A stretch of DNA of 64,000 nucleotides, taken from Bacillus sp. FJAT-50079 (GTDB taxonomy: Bacteria > Bacillota > Bacilli > Bacillales > Bacillaceae_C). This document shows positions 25,263 through 33,198 of this stretch, in pieces. The stretch is taken from contig NZ_JAGYPD010000005.1 in NCBI RefSeq assembly GCF_018343515.1, forward strand, positions 266,918 to 330,917. The letters run 5' to 3'. The notes beneath the pieces were generated by a model. That model was not told where the DNA came from. It saw only the letters and a list, made by a program, of their open reading frames with translations, and made no database searches. Position 1 is the stretch's first letter; each line of letters opens with the position of its first letter. The translations under genes were made by a program, and so were the position numbers.

Positions 25263-27695
25263 TTAATATAATAGTTGGCTTAATTGACCTTCTCCTGTTG
25301 TTTCTAATCCATATTCTTTATGATAGCCGCCATCTTTCAGGGCGTAGATCGAATCATTGTACAGGGATACTAATAACCCTTCGTTTGCAAGCTCTTGCAA
25401 TGTATGACGATATACGTTAACACTGTATTGCTGTGCCTTTTTCAAATATTCGTTGAGCTTTTTATAATCATGAATATCTTCATTTAAGTTACTTATTAAC
25501 TCTTCTCCTTCACCATAAGGGACTAAAATAGCTGTTGTTGGAGCCTCAATTACTTCAAAATGCGATTCTAATGTTTTAAACATAGATCGCATCATTGTCC
25601 TTGGATTTTGATTCGGAATGGCATCAAGATATTTTTGACTTTGATCAAGTAATTCAATTAATTCAACATTAAGTTTAGAATCGGTCATATTAATTTCATT
25701 GGCTGCCTTTGTTAAATAGAAGTCGAAATAGGTCTGAATCGCTTTCGGACCTAATAAATCATTAGCTAATTTTCCTCGAGTAAGAACATCTTCTTCTGTC
25801 ACTTTTTGACCGAGGGCGATTTCCGGCAATTTGGATAGCTCTTCGTCCTTAGCACGAATAATATACACAGTTCCTTTTGTCCGCTCACCATGACGATTAC
25901 AACGTCCGGCCGCTTGAGCAATCGAATCTAGTCCAGCTAGCGAACGAATCACACATTCAAAATCGATGTCTACGCCAGCCTCTATCAGCTGAGTACTTAT
26001 ACAAACTACCTTTTCATTAGGGGATTTAAGCTTATCTTTCACCCTTTTTAAAATGTCTTTTCGATGCTGAGGACACATCGAAGTGCTTAAATGATAAACG
26101 CAATATCCTTGTAAATCTTTTAATTGTTGATACACATTTAAGACCGCTTTTTTCGTATTTAATATAATAAGCAGGGATTGTTTTTCATTTAATTCTTCCA
26201 CTGCAAATTCACTTATTTTTTCGGATGTCCAGCCTTCTTTTTCAATTTTATTAACGATTGATACACGTTCGAACGCCTTTACAACTTCTCGTAAATTCTT
26301 TACCATTTCTGTCCCTTCATCCATTAGAAGCGGATAATTTGTTTTGGTGAGAGATGGCTGTGTTGCTGTGCATAGGACGATACTGCTTCCTCCAAAATGA
26401 TGTAAGAAGTTTACTGCGTTATTAAATAATGAAATATGTTTAACTGGTACCGATTGCACTTCGTCAAAAATAATAATCGCATTCGTAAGATTATGTAATC
26501 TTCGTGCTTTGCGAGTTCCTTTCGCATAAAATGTATCTAAAAATTGAACCATTGTTGTAAAGATAATTGGATAATCCCAATTATCTCGCGCTAATTGCAT
26601 CTTTTTTTGTCGAGCTTCTCGATAATAATCGGGTTCATTTTCATTTTCTGCATTATCAATTACATTCGCATGATGCTCTAACACCTTTTCATCGTTCTGG
26701 ATGATTTTGCGAACCGCATCTGCGTTTTGCTCCAATATTGTTGTATATGGAACGACATAAATGATTCGGTCCTTTCCTTTTAATTTTGCATGTTTGAGCG
26801 CATATCGCAGGCTTGCAAGTGTTTTTCCACCACCTGTGGGAATTGATAATTGGTAAATTGCAGACGGCTGTTCCGCCAAGTAATCGCACTGTTCTGACAT
26901 TTCCGCACGTAATTGATTGATTGGATTTGTTGCAGAGGGATTAGCTGCCCATTCATTTAATTGATTGATCAAATGTTCATAACTTTTCTCGAAAAATGTT
27001 TGGTATGATTGATGCCACGCTGATGTATCGTTTTCTTCAAAGCGGCGGGTGTCCGTTCTGTCCGCATCAATCAAACAACTGAATACATATTTCATCACTA
27101 AACTATAAAAAACTAAAGGCGATACTCTCTCTTTATTTTGATATTTATGTAAAAGTTGTTGCAAACGTAACATGAATGATTTCACTTCATCTTGAGCAGC
27201 TCGATAAAGCTTCTCTACTTTTTCCTTGTTGCCTTCCATACTTACAAACTCTCTGTATACTTCCTCATAATAGGGAAGATCTTGCCTACACACCCTTCTA
27301 AAGAAATCCGATTGACTTCCGTCTGTTTGAATAAAATTTTGCAAGCCTGAGTGATGGGATAAAATTACCATCCCTACAATTTCTACTACTAAGTTACTTA
27401 CCGCTTCAGTTTGATCCTTTGGTTTGTCCACATAATAAGCTTCGTATAAATATTTTGCACCAGCAGTTGAATGATCAATCCTCTCAAGTGGCTCCCCAGT
27501 TTCTTTTACAGCATTTTCAATATATACACTAAAAGCTTTCGTATTTTTACCCATGTCATGTAAAAAACCCGACAGCTCAGCCATCGATTGAAAACCTGCT
27601 TTTTTTCCAAATTCTTTTGCCATGATTGAAACAGTTTGCAAATGTTCTTGAACGGTTTGTATTTTAAAATCGGACTCTCTTATATGTGCAATCAT
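25263..27695 (-). CDS. cas3: CRISPR-associated helicase-nuclease Cas3
   Basis: An 810-residue protein that degrades DNA bound by Cascade. The N-terminal HD nuclease domain (about 1-240) shows GFLHDMGK (His46-Asp47), DHSTAGAKY and LSHHSGL. The superfamily-2 helicase part has Walker A IPTGGGKTLAS, the DEAD-like box IIFDEVQS, motif III CTATQPS and motif VI QAAGRCNRHG. AGGAGG is seven bases before the ATG. It is the first conserved gene of the cas operon; 116 bases upstream ends a possible 34-residue frame. Confidence 0.96.
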   Translation of the reverse strand: MIAHIRESDFKIQTVQEHLQTVSIMAKEFGKKAGFQSMAELSGFLHDMGKNTKAFSVYIENAVKETGEPLERIDHSTAGAKYLYEAYYVDKPKDQTEAVSNLVVEIVGMVILSHHSGLQNFIQTDGSQSDFFRRVCRQDLPYYEEVYREFVSMEGNKEKVEKLYRAAQDEVKSFMLRLQQLLHKYQNKERVSPLVFYSLVMKYVFSCLIDADRTDTRRFEENDTSAWHQSYQTFFEKSYEHLINQLNEWAANPSATNPINQLRAEMSEQCDYLAEQPSAIYQLSIPTGGGKTLASLRYALKHAKLKGKDRIIYVVPYTTILEQNADAVRKIIQNDEKVLEHHANVIDNAENENEPDYYREARQKKMQLARDNWDYPIIFTTMVQFLDTFYAKGTRKARRLHNLTNAIIIFDEVQSVPVKHISLFNNAVNFLHHFGGSSIVLCTATQPSLTKTNYPLLMDEGTEMVKNLREVVKAFERVSIVNKIEKEGWTSEKISEFAVEELNEKQSLLIILNTKKAVLNVYQQLKDLQGYCVYHLSTSMCPQHRKDILKRVKDKLKSPNEKVVCISTQLIEAGVDIDFECVIRSLAGLDSIAQAAGRCNRHGERTKGTVYIIRAKDEELSKLPEIALGQKVTEEDVLTRGKLANDLLGPKAIQTYFDFYLTKAANEINMTDSKLNVELIELLDQSQKYLDAIPNQNPRTMMRSMFKTLESHFEVIEAPTTAILVPYGEGEELISNLNEDIHDYKKLNEYLKKAQQYSVNVYRHTLQELANEGLLVSLYNDSIYALKDGGYHKEYGLETTGEGQLSQLLY

Positions 27696-27810
27696 ATATA
27701 ATCCTCCTAACTTTTAGATGAGTATGCTGATATCCATCTGCCTTCTTTCTTCTATTATTAAAGTCCTTTTGATTTTTCTGCTTAGTACCAAACTAAATAC
27801 ACCCTAAAAG

Positions 27811-27915
27811 TTATATCCGTAGTTTAAAAAAACTAAATAAGCCCAGACATTTAATCTTCAAAAGCCACTGAATTTCAATTTTCTCCTTTTTTCCTAATAA
27901 AGATTTAACCATCAA
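27811..27915 (-). CDS. Possible short peptide gene upstream of cas3
   Basis: A 34-residue frame (TTG at 27915, ATG next at 27912; MVKSLLGKKEKIEIQWLL..., ending FFKLRI) follows a strong AAGGAGG seven to ten bases upstream. It is basic and amphipathic, with a hydrophobic C-terminal half. A minus-strand extended -10 (TGATATAAC, 27961-27969) about 30 bases farther up could start the cas transcript. The good ribosome site is the only strong evidence. It could be a leader peptide of the cas operon or chance. Confidence 0.35.
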   Translation of the reverse strand: MMVKSLLGKKEKIEIQWLLKIKCLGLFSFFKLRI

Positions 27916-28011
27916 GTTTAAACCTCCTTCGGATTAGAATTGGTTGTTTTCAAGCAAATTGTTATATCAGCCACTCGTTTATTTCTTTCCCCCTTTTTTC
28001 GCAATTCAAAC

Positions 28012-28033
28012 TTCTCTAATGATATAATATGAA
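28012..28033 (+). promoter_or_regulatory. Candidate protospacer with TTC PAM over a TATAAT promoter element
   Basis: TTC (28012-28014), the canonical I-C PAM, is followed by 28015-28033, which matches 18 of 19 bases of the sequence after the degenerate repeat at 28115-28133. The first 11 bases match without error. The site contains TATAAT (28023-28028), a good plus-strand -10; the -35 region (around 27998, TTCGCA) is weak. Binding of Cascade here would cover this promoter. Confidence 0.7.
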
Positions 28034-28058
28034 GAAAAGTTTAAAACATGATTGAAAA

Positions 28059-28165
28059 TTGACTGTCTTTTAGATAAAATTAATATGTCGTCAAATTATG
28101 GCGTGGATTGAAAATCTAATGATATTATATGAAAACCTATCTTTCTGATGGGTTTTTCATTTTTG
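28059..28165 (+). ncRNA. Putative crRNA-like regulatory RNA (CreA/CreR-like) with promoter, degenerate repeat and terminator
   Basis: Plus-strand unit opposite to the cas genes. TTGACT (28059-28064) and TAATAT (28081-28086) form a promoter with a 16-base spacer. A degenerate repeat follows (28087-28114): it begins GTCG and ends GCGTGGATTGAAAA, matching 13 of the last 14 repeat bases, which include the crRNA 5' handle. The pseudo-spacer starts at 28115. The unit closes with a hairpin, GAAAACCTATC (28131-28141) with GATGGGTTTTTC (28147-28158), then ATTTTT. The repeat's stem is lost. Such units next to type I cas operons are known as CreA antitoxin RNAs or as guides that autoregulate cas genes. 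Confidence 0.68.
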
Positions 28166-28452
28166 AAAAGTCAGTTAACTACGCTCTTTTTATACTGGAA
28201 AGCACTACTTATAAATTTACTAGGTTTGAATTTCCTTATATCCCCCCTACTAAAGTTATATCTTTCATACCTCCGTCCCAAAGACATAGTAATTTTCTCC
28301 TAATTATATAACATTAGTAATAACCTATCAATTGAAAAAATGGGAAACAGCCCCAAAACTAGAACCGATTGGACTCTATTAGAAATCCTCCCATGACCAA
28401 AAAGTGCTTTGAGCAATATGCCAAAGCACTCTTTGGTTTTCATATTTTTATG

Positions 28453-28560
28453 TCAGTTCTCCACCTCAACCATCACCACTGCCGCACGATGAACCAATTC
28501 TTCGACCATAGTCGTTGCATTTGAGTTCTTTGCAGTGTAAATACTATGCGAAATCCGACC
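28453..28560 (-). pseudogene. Decayed 3' fragment of a thiolase gene
   Basis: About 108 bases resemble the last 45 codons of the intact thiolase gene at 29075, including an almost shared block around TTTGAGTTCTTT and ATGCGAAATCCG, and a C-terminus AAVVMVEVEN against AAVLIEVE. The catalytic CGGGGQG motif is destroyed and the upstream part is missing. A hairpin AGTGCTTTG / CAAAGCACT lies just left of it (about 28407-28434). The rest of the gap back to 28166 shows no gene. Confidence 0.65.
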
Positions 28561-28599
28561 TGGGTTTACTCTACCTCTTACTATGATAAAGGCAAGTCT

Positions 28600-28662
28600 G
28601 GTTGAAATATGCCTCATCTCTGTTGAATTAATACGCATGGGATGAGGCATTAGTTTTCAACC
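28600..28662. repeat. Long imperfect inverted repeat
   Basis: GGTTGAAA (28600-28607) plus ATGCCTCATC (28609-28618) pair with GATGAGGCAT (28641-28650) plus TTTCAACC (28655-28662): 18 bp of stem with a small bulge around a 22-base loop. No T tract follows on either side, so a plain terminator is unlikely. It sits between the thiolase remnant and a small membrane protein gene. Confidence 0.6.
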
Positions 28663-28682
28663 TACAATCAACTTAACTCCAA

Positions 28683-28943
28683 TCAAATTCTGTTATGTTC
28701 ACCTCGATGCCTAATAAAATAAATTAGCTGCGCAATCAAGGTAGCAGGTAAATTTAAAAGATTTCCTTGGAGATTAAATTGTAATTGTTGCTCTTCAAAA
28801 CTCATTTTTTCATACATTTCATTATAAGTTGCATTCGACTTTTTCTCCGACTCCTTTATTGCTGCAATGTTGGAGTATTGAAATGGGATTAGAATAATAT
28901 AATAAAGTACTAAAACCGAACCAATGATAATGAGAATTCCCAT
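28683..28943 (-). CDS. Small membrane protein, unknown function
   Basis: An 86-residue protein with an N-terminal membrane helix (about 2-24), a charged segment likely to be helical (IKESEKKSNATYNEMYEKMSFEE in part) and a second weakly hydrophobic stretch near NLPATLIAQLIYFI. ATG at 28943 is nine bases after GGAGG; the frame is open to 29018 but has no other ribosome site. I do not recognise the family. Confidence 0.55.
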   Translation of the reverse strand: MGILIIIGSVLVLYYIILIPFQYSNIAAIKESEKKSNATYNEMYEKMSFEEQQLQFNLQGNLLNLPATLIAQLIYFIRHRGEHNRI

Positions 28944-29033
28944 TATTAGATTCCTCCTTTTGTAGTACTCTTTAATATTTACTACGAAAGTGTGAGCATT
29001 AAGTTTCATATGATCCATAATACATAAGGTAAT

Positions 29034-29071
29034 TTAAAAGGAGAGGATTTCCTAGGGAAAATCCTCTCCTT
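29034..29071 (-). terminator. Terminator of the acyl-CoA operon
   Basis: AAGGAGAGGATTT / AAATCCTCTCCTT forms a 13-bp stem with an 8-base loop and a TTTT tail on the minus strand, directly after the thiolase stop codon. Confidence 0.88.
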
Positions 29072-29074
29072 GTA

Positions 29075-30232
29075 TTACTCTACCTCTATCAACACTGCTG
29101 CTCCTTGTCCTCCACCGCCGCATAAAGTCGCAATTCCTCGACCGCCGCCGCGGCGTTTGAGTTCTTTCGCGAGTGTCAGCAATGTGCGAAATCCGCTCGC
29201 TCCTAACGGGTGACCGATCGCAATTGCTCCTCCGTTTACGTTGACGATGTCAGATGGAAGACCCAATTTGCGCTGGCTGGCGATAACTACTCCAGCGAAG
29301 GCTTCGTTAATTTCGAATAAATCGATGTCTGATAATTTTAGTTGTGTCCGATCTAATAGTGATTGAATCGCATTGGCTGGCTGCAAGTGCAATGTTGGAT
29401 CAGGACCTGCTACAAATGACCAATCAATGATTGTTGCGAGTGGTTTCTTTCCAATTTTCTCGCATGTTTCAAGGTTTGTGATTATACCAGCACTTGCCCC
29501 ATCGGACATTTGGCTTGCATTTCCAGCAGTGATTGTTCCATTCGCCTCAAATGCAGGTCTTAGATTTTGCAGTTTTTCCAATGTTGTTTGTGGACGTATG
29601 CACTCGTCCTCTGTAATCAATTGATCAGCGACTTTGACGCTGACAATCTCTTCTTTAAAGATCCCTTCAGCTTGAGCCTTCGCAGCTCTCACTTGTGATT
29701 GTTCTGCGTACTCGTCTTGTTCTTGGCGTTGAATTTGTAATTCACGGTTCGCTTTTTCCGAGATGCCGCCCATCGACTGATCGGATAGTGCACACCATAG
29801 TCCATCATTAAGTGTGTCCTGCAATTCGACTGAACCAAGCTTTACCCCCGCGCGCAAGTTAGAAATATGTGGCGCATTTGTCATAGATTCAAATCCGCCA
29901 ACAACAAATAAGTCCCCTTCATTTCGTTCGATCCGACGAGCAGCATCGGCAACTGTCGCTAAGCTTGCAAGGCAAACATTGTTTAATGTAATCGCAGGTG
30001 TGCTTAAATCAATTCCTGCTTGAACAGCCACTTGCCGCGTAGGATTCTGACCTTGCCCAGCTTGAATAACCTGGGCTAAGATCGCTCCATCAGCGTTGGC
30101 AACTTCGGGATAACGACGAATCAATTCAGAAACGGCGATTTCCCCGAGCTCAACGGCTGATTTCGATTGGAAAATCCCTTTAAACCGACCGATTGGTGTA
30201 CGAACCCCATCTAATAACACAGCTTTTCTCAA
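29075..30232 (-). CDS. Thiolase (acetyl-CoA C-acyltransferase family)
   Basis: A 385-residue thiolase that would cleave or form beta-ketoacyl-CoA. All catalytic blocks are present: nucleophile Cys87 in NNVCLASL, NEAFAG, GHPLGASG with the catalytic His and CGGGGQG with the second Cys near the C-terminus. It is the last gene of an operon with acetoacetyl-CoA synthetase, the thiolase-like/DUF35 pair and the MHS transporter, fitting the final thiolytic step on a ketoacyl-CoA. A decayed copy of its 3' end lies 500 bases downstream. Confidence 0.9.
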   Translation of the reverse strand: MRKAVLLDGVRTPIGRFKGIFQSKSAVELGEIAVSELIRRYPEVANADGAILAQVIQAGQGQNPTRQVAVQAGIDLSTPAITLNNVCLASLATVADAARRIERNEGDLFVVGGFESMTNAPHISNLRAGVKLGSVELQDTLNDGLWCALSDQSMGGISEKANRELQIQRQEQDEYAEQSQVRAAKAQAEGIFKEEIVSVKVADQLITEDECIRPQTTLEKLQNLRPAFEANGTITAGNASQMSDGASAGIITNLETCEKIGKKPLATIIDWSFVAGPDPTLHLQPANAIQSLLDRTQLKLSDIDLFEINEAFAGVVIASQRKLGLPSDIVNVNGGAIAIGHPLGASGFRTLLTLAKELKRRGGGRGIATLCGGGGQGAAVLIEVE

Positions 30233-30259
30233 TTAAATCATCCTTCATCTAATATGTGA

Positions 30260-31576
30260 TTATGTTAAAGCATCCTTATATGTTTCACGCGCATATAAGG
30301 TAGCAACTGTACTAAGCACCCCGAGCCCTATCAAATAAAGGGCAATCGGCCAATATTGACCCTCGAATCTTGCTAGCAACGCTGTTGCGATAATTGGCGA
30401 AAATCCTCCCGCGAGAATCGCTCCGATTTGATACCCGATCGATGCTCCACTTAACCGCGTTTTTGTAGAAAAAAGTTCAGAGTAGTACACAGCTTGCGGT
30501 CCGTAAACAGCGTCATGCAAAACATTTAGTCCAATTACGATTCCAATCGTAATAATAAATATTGAACCAGAATTCATCATCCAGAAGAATGGAAAAACGA
30601 ACAATGTTGATGCGATCGTTCCAAATAAATAGACTGGTTTACGGCCAATTCGATCAGATAAGTGAGACCAAAGCGGCATCGTAGCTAATCCAACCACCGA
30701 GGAAATCATCACTGCATTCAACCCAACCGAGCGATCAAATCCATGTGTCGTGACAAGATACGTAAGGATAAATACAGAATAAATGTAAAACACGGCATTT
30801 TGTACTAGTTTCATCCCAATTGTTAAAAATAAAGGCTTTTTCTGTTCACGTAATACTGTAACAACCGGTCGCTTTTCTTGTTCCTTATTATCAACCAATT
30901 CTTGGAATACCGGTGATTCGCTCACTTTTAAACGAATATAAAGGCCAATAAGAACGAGGAAAATACTTAATAGAAATGGAATTCTCCAGCCCCAAGTAAG
31001 GAAAGCTTCATTTGTCATATTATTTGATACCAATGCAAATACTGCCGTGGATAAGAGCAGCCCCGCTGGTACTCCCATTTGTGGAAAACTACCGTAAAGG
31101 CCCCTTTTTCCCTTTGGCGCATGTTCAACAGACATAACAACAGCCGATCCCCATTCTCCGCCAATCGCAAATCCTTGGACAACACGCAGGAGACTAATTA
31201 ATAGTGGTGCAAGTAGTCCAACAGATTGATAGGTTGGAAGTACCCCCATCAAAAAGGTCGCAATCCCCATGAGTAATAGTGAAATCGTCAGCACTTTTTT
31301 TCTGCCAAGCCTATCCCCGTAGTGACCAAACACCATACTTCCGAGCGGACGCGCGATAAAACCAGCCGCATACGAACCAAAAGCAGCTAATGTCCCGTAT
31401 AGCGGATCGAACTGAGGAAAAAATAACGCCGGGAAAACGAGTGCAGCCGCCGTTCCATATAAATAAAAATCATACCATTCAATCGTCGTACCAATAAAAC
31501 TAGCTAGAGCAACTTTTCGATGCTCTCGAGAAAATCCTTTCTCTTTCTTATCAACAACCAATTGTTGTGCCATCAT
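30260..31576 (-). CDS. Major facilitator transporter, metabolite:H+ symporter (MHS) type
   Basis: A 438-residue protein with twelve likely membrane helices. Family signs are TTIEWYDFYLYG in helix 1, GHYGDRLGRKKVL between helices 2 and 3 and the matching HLSDRIGRKPVYLFG in the second half. MHS members import organic acids, betaines or similar metabolites with protons. Its place between DUF35 and thiolase genes suggests it imports the substrate of the encoded acyl-CoA pathway. Two adjacent ATG codons (31576, 31573) are possible starts after AAAGGG. Confidence 0.88.
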   Translation of the reverse strand: MMAQQLVVDKKEKGFSREHRKVALASFIGTTIEWYDFYLYGTAAALVFPALFFPQFDPLYGTLAAFGSYAAGFIARPLGSMVFGHYGDRLGRKKVLTISLLLMGIATFLMGVLPTYQSVGLLAPLLISLLRVVQGFAIGGEWGSAVVMSVEHAPKGKRGLYGSFPQMGVPAGLLLSTAVFALVSNNMTNEAFLTWGWRIPFLLSIFLVLIGLYIRLKVSESPVFQELVDNKEQEKRPVVTVLREQKKPLFLTIGMKLVQNAVFYIYSVFILTYLVTTHGFDRSVGLNAVMISSVVGLATMPLWSHLSDRIGRKPVYLFGTIASTLFVFPFFWMMNSGSIFIITIGIVIGLNVLHDAVYGPQAVYYSELFSTKTRLSGASIGYQIGAILAGGFSPIIATALLARFEGQYWPIALYLIGLGVLSTVATLYARETYKDALT

Positions 31577-31615
31577 TACATCCCTTTCTTATCATAAGTA
31601 AATCGAGTGCTTTAC

Positions 31616-32038
31616 TCAATTTGAAAGCCGCTTAAAAAACGGCAACCATCTTTCATTACATTTCGTGTAGCTTACTTCTAATGGCAAGCCAATTTTGAAC
31701 TCCTCTTCTGGATCAAGCAAAAGATGGGTCATCATCGTTGGACCTTCTTCCAACTCTACAACTCCTAATACGTATGGGGCGATTTCACTCCATGCTGGGT
31801 GACCTGGTCGGTGAACAATTCCCCATGTTTTTAATTTTGCCTTGCCAGAAGCTGCTTTCCATTCTAAATTATTACTCCAGCAATGCGGACAAATCGTGCG
31901 CGGATAAAAAACCCATTGCTGACAATCGCCACATTGTTGTAATAAAAATTGCTTTTTCTCAATTCCATCCCAAAATGGTTTCGTAACTGAGGTAATGGTT
32001 GGTCCTGGCACAACGAGTGTTTCAAACTTTTCACTCAT
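31616..32038 (-). CDS. DUF35 zinc-ribbon/OB-fold protein, partner of thiolase-like protein
   Basis: A 140-residue protein with an N-terminal rubredoxin-like zinc ribbon (CGDCQQ...TICPHC, two CxxC pairs) and a C-terminal OB-fold (about 65-135). DUF35 proteins bind acyl-CoA and pair with non-catalytic-type thiolases in ketolases and aldolases. The gene overlaps the thiolase-like gene by four bases (ATGA), so the two are very likely made in equal amounts as a complex. Confidence 0.88.
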   Translation of the reverse strand: MSEKFETLVVPGPTITSVTKPFWDGIEKKQFLLQQCGDCQQWVFYPRTICPHCWSNNLEWKAASGKAKLKTWGIVHRPGHPAWSEIAPYVLGVVELEEGPTMMTHLLLDPEEEFKIGLPLEVSYTKCNERWLPFFKRLSN

Positions 32039-33198
32039 GACTCCACCCCCAATACTAAAGCTGCAGCCTCGCTTAATGTGGCACCATTTCCAGTGACAAG
32101 TGCATATTCTGCATTCCGTATTTGTCTTGAAAAAGCTTCCTGTCTTAGCTGACGAACCGCTTCAATAATATGTGACATTCCTCCTGCTAAGTCTGCTTGT
32201 CCAAATCCGAGCTGTCCTCCATGGGTATTCAGCGGCCAATCGCCATCGTGCCCAAAGGTATGTTCCTTCATCCAAGCACCAAATTGTCCAGGTGCACATA
32301 ATCCTGCATTCTCAATTGTCAAACCGACAACACTCGTATAACAATCGTACAAAGATAATAGATTCATATCCTCTACCTTTACATTCGCTTGCCCTAGGGC
32401 AGATGAGATCGAAGAAACTAATGGCGCAGATTCAAGTGCTGGTGCATGGCTAACGGCTCGGTGGGTAATCTTTTCACCCGCACCTAGTAAGTAAACAGGT
32501 CGCTGCGTTTCTTTTACATTCTCTTTTGCAGTAACGACAATAGCCGCCCCGCCAGCAACAGGCATAACGATTTCAAATAAATGCATCGGATCAATAATTA
32601 ATGGCGATTGTAACACTTCCTCAACCGTAGCCGGTTTACCATAAAAAATCGCTTCCGGGTTTAATTGTGCATTTTTGCGTGCCCAATGAGCGATCAACGC
32701 AAAATCCTCTTGAGTCGAACCGTATTCCGCCATATGACGCTGTTTTAACAATGCATAGGAAGTATTCGCTCCAGAAGCTCCAAAAGGTACATCAAACTCA
32801 CGAATTGGATTACGATTTGGAGAGCGTGGATTTCCATTTCTTTCGTTTATATTGGCTAGCACACAAACAACCGTATTACACATGCCTGCCTCGATCGCAG
32901 CCGCTGCTCGCCATACCATGCCAGCAGCGGTTGCTCCTCCAAGGTCTACGACATTTGCCATCGTTGGTTCAATTCCTAAATACTCAGCGACCGTTGCTGG
33001 GACATGTTGAGGTGTTTCACCAACCTGCGGACCGACGAGCAACCCATCGATTGCCTCCTTTTCAAGTCCTGCATCTTGAACGGCTAAACGAACTGATTCA
33101 GCGATTAACCCTAAAGTCGTCTCACCTTCTGTATATCGTCTCGGTGTTAGTTCGGCGATTCCAATGATCGCGCTTGTGGGAACACGACGTTTTCTCAT
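32035..33198 (-). CDS. Thiolase-like protein (SCP-x/Ltp2 type) of a DUF35 complex
   Basis: A 387-residue thiolase-fold protein. The usual N-terminal nucleophile is replaced (VDLGGATAAGM), while a Tyr-Cys pair in LYDCYTS and a His in NTHGGQLGFG remain. That is the pattern of Ltp2-like proteins, which with a DUF35 partner act as acyl-CoA retro-aldolases or lyases and not as true thiolases. Overlaps: one base with the synthetase stop (TAATG) and four with DUF35. The natural substrate cannot be inferred beyond a short acyl-CoA. Confidence 0.82.
   Translation of the reverse strand: MRKRRVPTSAIIGIAELTPRRYTEGETTLGLIAESVRLAVQDAGLEKEAIDGLLVGPQVGETPQHVPATVAEYLGIEPTMANVVDLGGATAAGMVWRAAAAIEAGMCNTVVCVLANINERNGNPRSPNRNPIREFDVPFGASGANTSYALLKQRHMAEYGSTQEDFALIAHWARKNAQLNPEAIFYGKPATVEEVLQSPLIIDPMHLFEIVMPVAGGAAIVVTAKENVKETQRPVYLLGAGEKITHRAVSHAPALESAPLVSSISSALGQANVKVEDMNLLSLYDCYTSVVGLTIENAGLCAPGQFGAWMKEHTFGHDGDWPLNTHGGQLGFGQADLAGGMSHIIEAVRQLRQEAFSRQIRNAEYALVTGNGATLSEAAALVLGVES

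Noticed and set aside
28129-28311. 60-residue plus-strand frame starting in the guide-RNA terminator
   Set aside because: No ribosome binding site; its first codons lie in the terminator hairpin and the composition is not protein-like.
28453-28650. 65-residue minus-strand frame as an intact small gene
   Set aside because: Its end matches a degraded thiolase C-terminus and its start has no family likeness, so it is treated as a pseudogene fragment.
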